Assembly (NCBI RefSeq): GCF_000149955.1
Contig: NC_030993.1
Coordinates: 106,343-126,266 of the forward strand
DNA: 19,924 bases
Direction: 5' to 3'
Source: Fusarium oxysporum f. sp. lycopersici 4287
Lineage: Eukaryota > Ascomycota > Sordariomycetes > Hypocreales > Nectriaceae
The translations under genes and the position numbers were made by a program. Below, piece after piece: positions 1 to 9,900 of this stretch; position 1 is the stretch's first letter; every line of letters starts with the position of its first letter. Below the pieces are notes generated by a model. The model was not told where the DNA came from. It saw nothing but the letters and a program-made list of their open reading frames with translations, and did not search any database.

Positions 1-499
1 CGTAAAGCGAGCCAGGATGAGTAGCGGCAGCCCAGGATGCGAATACTTGCGGTCAGTGATTGAAACTGCTTGGCAAATGGCTTCTAGCTCTGACCAGCGT
101 AGCTTGTAAGGTTGCCAGTGGAGGTTATCGTCGTAGCCGAGGAAGTGCTTCTTGTCTTGAGAGTTGAAATGAAGTTGAATGGTGGAGATATAGTTATCAA
201 CCTTTACTGACAGACCAAATTCAGGCCCAACGGGAAAATTGAGCTCCGCTTCATCCCAACTATATTCATCATCATTGGCATACGTAATCCAAAAAAAGTA
301 CGTCAAAACCTTCGGGTTTGTATAACAGGTTCCAAGTATTCCAGCAAGCCCATACTGACAATGGCAAATTAACGTGTCAAGTTAACTCAAATTTCTCAGC
401 TGAGCTTACCCCAAGATGATATCCAAAAAGATTCGACAACGTGAAGATAGTGCCGGCGTACTTTATAACTCCACTATCATTATCAACAAGCAATGTCAT
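1..499 (-). CDS. Partial two-exon gene, hypothetical protein (5' end; continues past left edge)
   Basis: The minus strand has an uninterrupted coding stretch from base 354 down to base 1. It joins in phase 0 to a 90-base first exon (499-410) through a 55-base intron. The ATG at 499-497 is the first Met after an in-frame TAA 18-16 bases upstream. The product begins MTLLVDNDSGVIKYAG; exon 2 begins YGLAGILGTCYTNP and later carries PVGPEFGLSVKV, WQPYKLRWSELEAI and HPGLPLLILARFT. That is 148 residues with no stop before the edge. I see no signal peptide or clear membrane helix. I do not recognise the family. The Trp/Tyr-rich, charged composition and exact splice phase make a real gene likely. It is divergent from the giant repeat gene, with 2.7 kb between the start codons. 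A TTTAAATA-like A+T stretch (about 550-557, minus strand) could be its core promoter. Confidence 0.75.
355..409 (-). other. 55-base spliceosomal intron
   Basis: On the minus strand the intron opens with GTAAGC and ends with TTGCCATTGTCAG. A GTTAAC element about 30 bases before the acceptor could serve as the branch site. Reading through would hit a TAA inside the intron. Splicing joins two open stretches in phase 0 (30 codons, then 118 or more). Length and donor are typical of filamentous ascomycetes. Confidence 0.75.
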
Positions 500-2877
500 A
501 TTATTGACTGATTTTTAGTTAAAACATTGCCATTATTATGCTTCTCCACTATTTAAAGTCGTCAAATGATGCATAGCAATGACGGAGCTTTTTTTACTTG
601 ATAGACCCAAAACATTGTGCACTAGAATCATCTGGTGAATATTATTTGCACCGACAAGCAAAAAAGACCAAAGCGGAAAAAAACAAACTTACCAACTTTG
701 TTTCTTCATAAGCCACAGTATTAACTCGCCTGAAACTGAGAACATAGACTATTAAGTCAGATATCTGCCTTAATAAGTTCAATGAAAGGTATACCATTGA
801 TATGTTCAATCTAATGTTTGAACCAGATCTAGGGTAGGTATCATAGACAACTGGAATTGGATACAACTGAATCCACTTTAACAGGTCCAAATTTTGAACC
901 CGTCAAAGTGGAGCCCTTTCAGTGAGAGCGTGCACGTAGAAATGCTAGTGCAAGGAACGCGAGAATTCTAATGTTATGACAGATGAACAAAAAGCGTACT
1001 TGATGTGTAGCCAATGAACCCAGATTCATACCAGCCTCAAAGCACTGCGACATAGAGCCAACCGGCAGATTTAGCGCAATAACCATAGAATTATACATGT
1101 ACAAAATCGTCAATTACTCTAACTTGATGTTTAAATGGTATGGTAATGGAGTAATGCGTTGGTGCGCAGCGTTCTTGATCACTTTTATTACTTTGGTATG
1201 CAGTGACGAAAACTAACCTAATTGAGTCTTAGTACTGTAGATCATGTCGACAGAGATGTGACAGTCCAATCACATATATATAACGATGAATCTGACCCAC
1301 CACACCGTCTCACGGTCCCTGTCCTGAATGACAATCGACTTTTCAATGGGCACCATCGATACTTCCCAATTCAAGGCTTTAGCTGTTAGCAATCATCTAC
1401 TTTTGAGGGGCCTTGGGTACTAGTACCTGCACTAGTCTGTAAACAGCTAGTCGCATCGATTGAATCAGGGCTTTGACGTAGTAGACTTCAGGAGCCTTAT
1501 TCCCCTTGCAGATCCACTAATCCCATTGCATTAGAGTAGGCAGTAACATAGGAGGGTTCTCATTTTAAGTAGTAGAGATAAACCGGTAAGATATCTTAAA
1601 ACTGTTTGTCTTTTCTTATTCTTTTACTAAACTGACTTTTTATAATTATGCATTTATCCTTCTAGGTAATAAGAAGTTCAGTAAGTTATACTTTTTATAC
1701 TTAATTAAAATGTGATAGAGTGTATACCTGGGGTTCGCCTTATATATGTAATAAGCAACAGCAGCTTATTCCATAAATGGATAATTAATTTAACTTACTA
1801 GTGATATGGACCGTGGTGGTGACTTTTTAGTTGTCCCCAGTTGCAGAGAGCTGTCCAAAAACAATGCTCATGATGAGTTGTTGGTTGGCATGTAAATCCC
1901 TTCCGTTAATGTATGATAATGCTGTCAATCATTTCTTATGGGAGATCTGCTCATCAGGGCAAAAGATTGGGTATGAGGAAAATAAGATTCCACATCCAGA
2001 TATGGGTAGACAAATCGAAATATCTATATCGAAGACAATTTTGACAGAAGAGCCGGACAAAGGAAATAAGCTGACATCGTACCAACTGAAACTATCCGCC
2101 AGGCATGCAAATCGCTAACATTGACCTTCACTCATGGGAGTTGGTGTGTAATCGCCGATATGATAATTCATTGATCGAGGGCTGCCTTTACTGTAGAACA
2201 TTTTGAGGTTGAGGACCGTCCAGGTCCTGCACTTAAGCCGCTATGGCTGGCCTGGATGGTTCATGGAAAATAAGTTGATCAAGTTTATCACGACATGTAT
2301 TGTGACATAGCATTCCGAAGCTGTGCCTGGCCTGATCTGTGCCCAATCACTTGAAACCGCATTGCCAACAAGCTCTCACACGATCGTCGCATGAGATGGA
2401 GGCATCGGGTTGAACAGAATCGTAAAAGCCTGGCAGATCTAAATCCGTGACGGCTAGACTTCCGGACCTGACAACACGGTCGTTGAAAACAAGACAGACC
2501 AAGCCCACCGAAGTGTCTGGCATTCATTTCTGTTGCTATTACCGGCAGTACACAAAACCTTGTTTCCGCGGACACCCTCGCAGCCTGTATGCTTTCGGTT
2601 AGCACTAAATTAATAATCTGACAGCGGCAGGGGCCGTAGCTAACCCCTACGTAAATTTTCCGGCCCTGGAATGTGGACCAAACTTAGGAGGTAAAGGACC
2701 GTAATAGGCTCGTCTGCTAGCGACGGTTGGCTATCGACCGATGAAACATTTTCAGCAGCTGGCTCCCTAACCCCTAACGTTGTGATCTAATTACCCCAAG
2801 TCTGCTAATCCGTTCTGGATCTAGACGTATGCCAATCATGACCAAAATCACACAGATATCATTCCAAATCAACCCCC

Positions 2878-2909
2878 AGGTCTTGTAATTCCTACGTAAT
2901 TCAGGACCT
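2878..2909. repeat. Imperfect 32-base inverted repeat upstream of the giant gene
   Basis: The arms AGGTCTTG and CAGGACCT pair over 8 positions with one wobble. They flank a 16-base centre that contains AATT twice around CCTACGT. It lies about 300 bases before the start codon at 3212. It could be a site for a dimeric regulator, or chance. Confidence 0.3.
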
Positions 2910-3109
2910 CCTGATTACACTGAAGGAGAATGCGGTAATGTGATCAAGACAGACCCATCATGGAGCAAGCCACGACTTGACTGTGGCGTCTCTCATGACG
3001 TCTTCCTAAGCACGTCGAAAAAAATCAGAGTGCTCCAGGAAAAGCGACTTCGATTGGAAAATGAAGCCAGATGAATAGCATACCCGTTTTCGGATGACTG
3101 TTCAGCACA

Positions 3110-3115
3110 TATAAA
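3110..3115 (+). promoter_or_regulatory. Putative TATA box of the giant repeat gene
   Basis: TATAAA within CACATATAAACG lies 97 bases before the ATG at 3212. It is the closest good TATA match upstream of the signal-peptide start, and nothing coding lies between them except a very short upstream ORF. Confidence 0.5.
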
Positions 3116-3156
3116 CGACCAAGAAGCGCTGGGAAAAAGATTTGAGCATATCATAA

Positions 3157-3198
3157 ATGTTATTGAATACACATCATTCTACTAGCTGCCAATTGTGA
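3157..3198 (+). promoter_or_regulatory. Putative 13-codon upstream ORF in the leader
   Basis: ATG at 3157 reads MLLNTHHSTSCQL and stops at TGA 3196-3198, 13 bases before the main ATG. It falls downstream of the TATA box, so it would be in the mRNA if transcription starts within about 40 bases of that box. It could damp translation of the giant protein. Its own start context is poor (T at -3), so effect is uncertain. Confidence 0.35.
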
Positions 3199-3211
3199 AG
3201 TAACCTATCCA

Positions 3212-3910
3212 ATGTGGTTATCACGAGGGCTGCTAGCCTCGACGCTTGTCTTGGCCGTCAAGGCACAGGACGATGGTATCGAGGATGCCGCGATACGTAT
3301 TGCGTCAGGATTCGCAGCGACTCTCATCCAGAATGCAGTGACTACCTTGCACGGAGATACCGGAAGTGACGGTAATCCCGGGCAAATGTATGGTGCGACA
3401 AATCTCGATAAACCTGAGACAGGCGCAGACAGTGGTGCCAACAACATCCCCATTACCCAGCAACCAGTAGGGCAACCATCAATCGCTACATACACACATC
3501 AAGGCACACTATTTCCAGTGACCCTACTTCCCCATCCTGTTCTCACAATTCCTCCGTCGAGCAACGACCCCTATGAACGAGTTATTCAAGCCTACACAGG
3601 GGGCGATGATGCCACCACGAAGCAAGAAATCACGGTTGCCGAGCCGAGCGGCACCAAGCCAGGCACCATCATTGTGGATGTGCCAGGTACAGCCTATTCA
3701 TCCTTCTCATCAGGCCAACCTGGTGCGCTGACCATCCCCCCTTCGAACGATAACCCAACGGCGACAATTATATCTGCGCTACCTAGCGGTGTCGCTATCA
3801 CAGGCGATGCTACAAGGACTGTGCCAGCGAATGGGAACGACCCTGCCACTGTTATAATTCAGACCCCATGGGCAGACGTACCTACCAAGCACTATTGGTG
3901 CTGGTGCTGA
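3212..3910 (+). CDS. Segment 1: N terminus with signal peptide and first two modules (frame 2)
   Basis: ATG 3212 opens MWLSRGLLASTLVLAVKA, a classic signal peptide with a likely cut after Ala18 (V-K-A before Q-D). Residues about 19-110 (IEDAAIRIASGFAATLIQNA...) form a short region with no Cys and no recognised domain. Two degenerate modules follow: LTIPPSSNDPYE...KPGTIIVDVP from 3542 and LTIPPSNDNPTA...DPATVIIQTP from 3728. After that the frame reads a foreign tail (WADVPTKHYWCWC) to TGA at 3908-3910. The tail holds the only Cys of the segment and two of its three Trp, and frame 0 picks up the linker and repeats at once. I therefore place the true path leaving this frame at about 3850-3870. 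The start is chosen because it is the first ATG giving a secretion signal. Confidence 0.8.
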   Translation: MWLSRGLLASTLVLAVKAQDDGIEDAAIRIASGFAATLIQNAVTTLHGDTGSDGNPGQMYGATNLDKPETGADSGANNIPITQQPVGQPSIATYTHQGTLFPVTLLPHPVLTIPPSSNDPYERVIQAYTGGDDATTKQEITVAEPSGTKPGTIIVDVPGTAYSSFSSGQPGALTIPPSNDNPTATIISALPSGVAITGDATRTVPANGNDPATVIIQTPWADVPTKHYWCWC

Positions 3911-6900
3911 TGGCGGTGCTGGCGCTGGCGATGGTGGTGCTGGTGCTGGCGATAGCGGTGCTGGCGCTGGTGCTGATGGTGGTGGTGCTGGCGGTGGTGG
4001 TGCTGGAGATATCGGTGGAGACAGCACTTCTGACGTCTTGGTCATCCAGACGTATACGGGGACCGAGTATATCACACAGGCGCGAGTAACCACAGTTTCT
4101 GGCCCTGGAGGTGTTCCAACCAAGATTGTTCAGGTCCCAGCTAACCAGAACCCTGGTAGTGCTGTCACAATCCTTCCAAGTGATGGTAGCCATTTCACAA
4201 CAATTATTGGGCCATATACTGGAGCCACGCCTATCTCTACACCTATCACTACCCTTATTCCCACCTCGGCTGGAAAAGATGGGACAATCATCATCCAAAC
4301 TCCTAACCCCTCAAGCACGGACAGTAGTGGAAGCGAGGATGGCAACCTGCCTGAAAACCAGCCTCAAATTATTCCGCCTAGTGGCGACAACCCGTATTCT
4401 ACGATCCTGAGGCCACACGACGGACCGATCACCAAGCCTATAACCTATACTATACCGCCTTCTGGCACAAATCCCGGGACAGTCATCATCGAGACACCGG
4501 CCGTACGTGCAGGGCAAGAGGTCATTACTCTTCCACCTGATCCTAATAGTGGCTACATCACAATCGTTAGACAGCCTGGAAGTGTCATTACAGCGCCCAA
4601 AACCATCACAATAGCACCCAGCGGAGGCCAGCCGGGTACCATTGTTATCGAGACTCCTGTCGCTACTCGGCCGGGAGATGCTGAGATTACAATTCCACCT
4701 GGTGCAGATGGATCCTACATCACTATTATCCGGAGCCCTACTGGGACTAACGTTCTTACGGCCCCTACTACCATCACCATGACAGGTGCCCCAGGCCAGC
4801 CTGGAACCGTTATCATCGAAACCCCTGGCTCTTCTGGCGGTGATAGCACGATCACACGAGCCCCTGGTGACCCTTTTACTCTCCCTCCCGGGCCAGGGAG
4901 TAAATATGTTACTGTCTTCCGGCCCCATAGTGGTGATCCTATCTCAGTACCAATCACACTTACCCAGGAAGGTCAAAACGGTCAGCCAGGTACCATCATC
5001 ATTGAAACGCCTGATCCGACTTCAAATGCTCCTGGTAGCGGACCAATCACTATCCCAGCAGGTAGTGACAGTCCTTACGTAACTGTCTACAAGCCACATA
5101 CAGGTAGTCCGATTAGCAAGCCTATCACGGTCACGATCCCCCCAAGTGGCACGAATCCAGGGACCATTATTGTTGAAACTCCGACGCTTGGGACGCCAAT
5201 TGGTCAAAATGCTGTTACTTCGGCAGTGACGGATGGTGAACAGGTAACTATTCCGCCTGGTAATAATGACCCCTATGTCACCATCTATAAGCCGCATACG
5301 GGCGATCCTATCACCGCGCCCATCACTATTACCCAGCCACCCTCGAACGGACAACCAGGAACTATTATTATCGAGACGCAAGGCCCTATCACCATCAACC
5401 CTACTAGTTCTGGAGGTACAGCCACAATTTATACTCCTGGAACTGCCGTTGGTACCACAATCACGAAAATCATCACTTTGGTAGCCTCAGGAGGTTCGCA
5501 ATCTACCGCAGTTGTCATCGAGACACCGCCAGTGACGGCTCAGCCTTCAACACAACAGGGTAGTCTTGGTACAGGTAGATATGTTACAGTTACTTCCCAG
5601 TATACTGGTACAGATCTCACGGAAGTTATAACTTCTTCGGTACCCGGATCAGGAACAAACGCAGGAACAGTCTACATCATAACACCACCAGCAGTGAAGT
5701 TCAATCCTACATCGAGTTCACCGGGAAGCACAGTTAAGGGTAGCGATAATTATGTCACTATCTACAAGCCATTCCCCGGACCAGGTATTATCAATACGCC
5801 CATCACCATCACGCAAGCTACTCCATCTGGTGGTCAACCTGGCACTATCGTCATTGAGACTCCGACTGCACAGACTCCTGTTACTACTCCATTGCCCAAT
5901 CCAAGCACCACGCAAGGGCCTAATGGTCTTGTGACCGTATTCCTTCCTTTCCCAGGTCCAGGCTTGATTACTACGTCTTATACCAGGACACTGTCTGGAA
6001 CGGTATACATCACAACTCCAGCACCATCGTCTACATCTGTGACACTGTTACCTAGGCCTAGTACCACACAAGGATCCGATGGTTTAGTAACTGTATTCCT
6101 CCCTTTCCCAGGTCCAGGTGTGATTACTACATCTTACACCAGGACATTATCTGAAACGGTATACATTACGACTCCAGCACTATTGCCTACATCTGTAAGT
6201 CTGTTACCTAGGCCTAGTACTACACAAGGATCCAATGGCTATGTGACTGTATTCCTTCCTTTCCCTGGTCCTGGCACGATCACAGCACCTATCACGAGCA
6301 CCCAGGCCCCCTCTGGAAACCAGCCCGGCACTGTATTTATCACGACCCCAGCGCCTTTACCAGTAACTAGTCAGCAAAATCTACCAAGTACTACTTCCGG
6401 CGACGATGGTTATGTGACAGTATTCATCCCTTATCCGGGACCCGGCCAGATCACTGCGCCTATCACCAGTACTCAGCCGCCTTCAGGAGGCCAACCTGGT
6501 ACTGTCTTCATCACCACGCCTTCTGCTCTTGCGGTTGATACACCAAAACAGCAGAACCAGCTTAGTAGTACTACGTCAGGTGCTGACGGCTTTGTCACTG
6601 TTTTCCTTCCATTCCCAGGGCCAGGGGTTATAACAGCACCTATCACTAGCACCCAAGCTCCTTCTGGTGGTAACCCAGGTACTGTTTATATTACGACACC
6701 GGCTGCTCCTGCACCTAACACACCAGGCCAGCAGGTTCAAGTGACCAGCACGTCTCCTAGCATTGATGTCTATGTGACCGTTTTCCTACCTTTCCCAGGC
6801 CCCGGGGTCATCACGGAACCCATCACCAGGACTCAACCTCCTTCCAGTGGCAATCCTGGAACGGTTTATATCACAACCCCTGCACCTCAAGCTACTCAGC

Positions 6901-9900
6901 AGGATGTCCATAGTACTGAACCAGGTGTTGGTCAGTACGAANNNNNNNNNNNNNNNNNNNNNNNNNNNNNNNNNNNNNNNNNNNNNNNNNNNNNNNNNNN
7001 NNNNNNNNNNNNNNNNNNNNNNNNNNNNNNNNNNNNNNNNNNNNNNNNNNNNNNNNNNNNNNNNNNNNNNNNNNNNNNNNNNNNNNNNNNNNNNNNNNNN
7101 NNNNNNNNNNNNNNNNNNNNNNNNNNNNNNNNNNNNNNNNNNNNNNNNNNNNNNNNNNNNNNNNNNNNNNNNNNNNNNNNNNNNNNNNNNNNNNNNNNNN
7201 NNNNNNNNNNNNNNNNNNNNNNNNNNNNNNNNNNNNNNNNNNNNNNNNNNNNNNNNNNNNNNNNNNNNNNNNNNNNNNNNNNNNNNNNNNNNNNNNNNNN
7301 NNNNNNNNNNNNNNNNNNNNNNNNNNNNNNNNNNNNNNNNNNNNNNNNNNNNNNNNNNNNNNNNNNNNNNNNNNNNNNNNNNNNNNNNNNNNNNNNNNNN
7401 NNNNNNNNNNNNNNNNNNNNNNNNNNNNNNNNNNNNNNNNNNNNNNNNNNNNNNNNNAGTTATCATTGAGACACCTAATCCAAACGCAAATACCGCTACC
7501 CAAACAGGCCCAGTTACAGTTCCAACTGGTGATGATAACCCGTACGTCACTGTATACAAGCCGTACCCTGGTCCTGGTAATATTGACCGACCAATTACCA
7601 TTACTGCTGTTACTCCCTCGGGTGGCCAGCCGGGAACCATCATCATTGAAACCCCTGTAGTAGAGGTGGAAACCAAGTTTGCACTGTCAACAGCCCCGAT
7701 TTCCCAGCCAGAATCGCAAGCCACGACAAAGGCCACAGAGAACCCTCCTACGACCATTCCTCAAGGCCAAGATGGATATGTTACAGTGTATCAGCCTCAC
7801 TCAGGTTCTGGTGCCATCACGGAGCCTGTTACTATCTCTACTGTTGCACCGACTAATGGCCAGCCTGGAACAGTATTCATCGAGACCCCTACGCCTGCAG
7901 TCGCAACGCCATCAACAAAGGAACAACCTACTGTTTCTGTTGTTACGATTCCCGCAGGTAATGGTGGTTATGTCACCGTCTATAGGCCATATCCAGGACC
8001 TGGAATGATTACCGAACCCCGCACAGTTGGTACTGTTGCTCCTACCTCAGGCCAAGCAGGCACGATCATTATCGAGACACCAGTCCTTCAGGCCGTGGCT
8101 TCGGAGGCGACCTCGGCACCAATCATTGCTACATCACAGGGTAATGACGGCTATATGACTGTCTTTAAGCCTTATACTGGCACAAATGTCATTGCGCAAC
8201 CGATTACAGTTACCACTATTGCGCCCTCTGCTGGTCAACCTGGTACTGTTGTTATTGAGACACCTGTGCCTCCTGCTTCTATGTCAACTCCGGGCAGCAA
8301 TGATGCTCCTGTTACGATTCCGCCTGGGCCTGATAGCTCTTATGCAACAATCTATCGTCCCCATACAGGTGCAAATATTATCACAGCCCCAGTGGCTATT
8401 TCCACCATTGCAGGCGTCAACGGTCAACCAGGTACTGTTATCATTGAAACGCCTACTGGTCAGTCACCAACTCTGGGTGCGATAAGCGATCAAGGGCCTG
8501 TGACTATTCCAGCGGGACCTGATAGCTCTTATGCAACGGTCTATCGTCCATATACAGGCAGTGGCGCCATTACAGAACCAATAGCCTCTACCATTCCGGG
8601 ATTGAATGGGGAGCCTGGTACTGTGATTGTTGAGACACCTGTTCCTCTGTTCAGTGCTTCGACTCAAGTCGCCATCAATACTCCTGTTACAGTTCCGCCA
8701 GGGCCTGACAACTCTTATGCAACCATCTATCGTCCTCATACAGGCGTTGATGCTATCACGGCACCATTCACTTCTACTATTTCTGGTATGAACGGACAGC
8801 CTGGTACGGTTATCGTCGAGACACCTGTGACCCAGGAACTTACTCCGACTCAAGCTGGTGATAATCCTGCCCAAAGCCCAGGTGGATCGGATAACTCCTA
8901 TGTGACGGACTATCGTCCCTATACAGGTATTGATGCTATCACTGCACCAGTCACTTCTACCATCCCAGGTGCCAACGGTGAGCCAGGTACTGTTATTATT
9001 GAAACACCAGCTGCTCAGTTTACTGGACCTGTTGAGGAGAGCATCGGAGCATCAAAGGCTATCACAGTCGACACTAGTAGCTCTTATATCACGGTTTATC
9101 GACCTCATACAGTTGATGATGGTTTCACAACTCCAGTAACTGTGACTACTATTCAGGGCGCTAATGGACAACCTGGTACAATTGTCATTGAGACTCCAGG
9201 CCTCGAGACCGGCGGCAAGGTTGTGGTTCCTCCACTTACTCTTGAGCCTACTCCCGGGGGTCAGTACACCACTATCTACAGACCTCATACCGGCAGTAGT
9301 GTTATCACTGCACCCATCACGGTGACGACTATTGCACCTTCTGGTGGCCAGCCAGGGACGGTTATTATTGAAACCCCACAGCCTGAGACCATTGTTCCAA
9401 ATCCTACGGTGACGCTACCCTCTGGGCCCGATGCGTCATATGTCACTATTTTACGTCCTCATACAGGAAGTGCTGGAATCGACGGGATTTCCGGACCTAT
9501 AACGATTACGACTATTGCACCTGACAACGGCCAGCCAGGTACTATTATTATCGAGACTCCGGTCGTGCCCGAGTCTGTGATAGTGCCTACGCCTTCAGGT
9601 TCGACAAAGGGTGCGGAATCGCAGAATACGCCAGTTTATCACACGGTATATCGACCAAACAGTGGCCCCAGCCGTATCACGGCTCCAGTTACAATTAGTA
9701 CCATTGAGCCGACAGGAGGCCAGCCAGGTACTGTTATCGTTGAAACGCCAGATCAAGACCTAGCCCCTATCACTACGTCCTCTGGGCCCGGTGCCATTTA
9801 TATAACCGTGTATCAGCCTTGCACACGAACAGAAAGGATGACAGAGCCAACCACTGTCACAACTATTCCACCAATCAACAACAAACCGGGTACAGTCGTC

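Larger units (their letters stand above)
500..3211. other. 2.7-kb divergent intergenic region, no supported gene
   Basis: No reading frame here looks coding. The longest are a 105-codon frame at 2605-2288 (minus) and a 95-codon frame at 1831-2118 with a TTG start; both lack family resemblance and have compositions like their surroundings. Bases 500-1820 are A+T-rich with homopolymer runs; 2120-3200 is more G+C-balanced. There is no tRNA, rRNA, transposon end or simple-repeat array that I can identify. A minus-strand GGTAAGT at about 692 matches a donor consensus, but no exon pairing works. The stretch probably holds the control region of the plus-strand giant gene and the 5' flank of the minus-strand gene. 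Confidence 0.6.

Noticed and set aside
642..890. 82-codon minus-strand frame with a good GTAAGT donor near its end, possibly an upstream exon of the left-edge gene
   Set aside because: Joining the donor to the acceptor-like CAG before the left gene's ATG gives an immediate stop, and no other acceptor restores a frame.
1831..2118. 95-codon plus-strand frame with a TTG start
   Set aside because: There is no ATG start, no recognisable motif, A+T-rich surroundings and no splice partners that extend it.
2288..2605. 105-codon minus-strand frame
   Set aside because: Composition is Arg/Ser/Cys-rich and random-looking, there is no promoter or motif, and the length is expected by chance in 2.7 kb.
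2765..2777. Two CCCTAA telomere-like units
   Set aside because: Only two copies with a spacer base; far too short for a telomere or a convincing interstitial tract.
3686..3889. A GT-AG intron to explain frame break 1
   Set aside because: It would delete module 2, which is open and repeat-like, and the donor GTACAG is poor. A one-base fault in a C run is simpler.
3868..4089. 73-codon plus-strand frame with a strongly hydrophobic Leu/Val/Ala product
   Set aside because: It is the GGTGCTGGC minisatellite read in frame 1. Frame 0 connects to the downstream modules, so the membrane-like product is an off-frame artefact.
6847..7458. Start of the 1,763-codon frame before the N gap
   Set aside because: The 5' part lies in the wrong frame over module 19 and passes through N. 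The real coding in this frame begins only after the gap.
6786..7757. Long minus-strand frames opposite the repeats (also 4311-4928, 14787-15275, 18459-18965 and others)
   Set aside because: They are shadows: periodic Thr/Pro/Gly codons leave the opposite strand open. Their products have no start context, no signal and no coherent repeat meaning, and 6786-7757 is mostly N.
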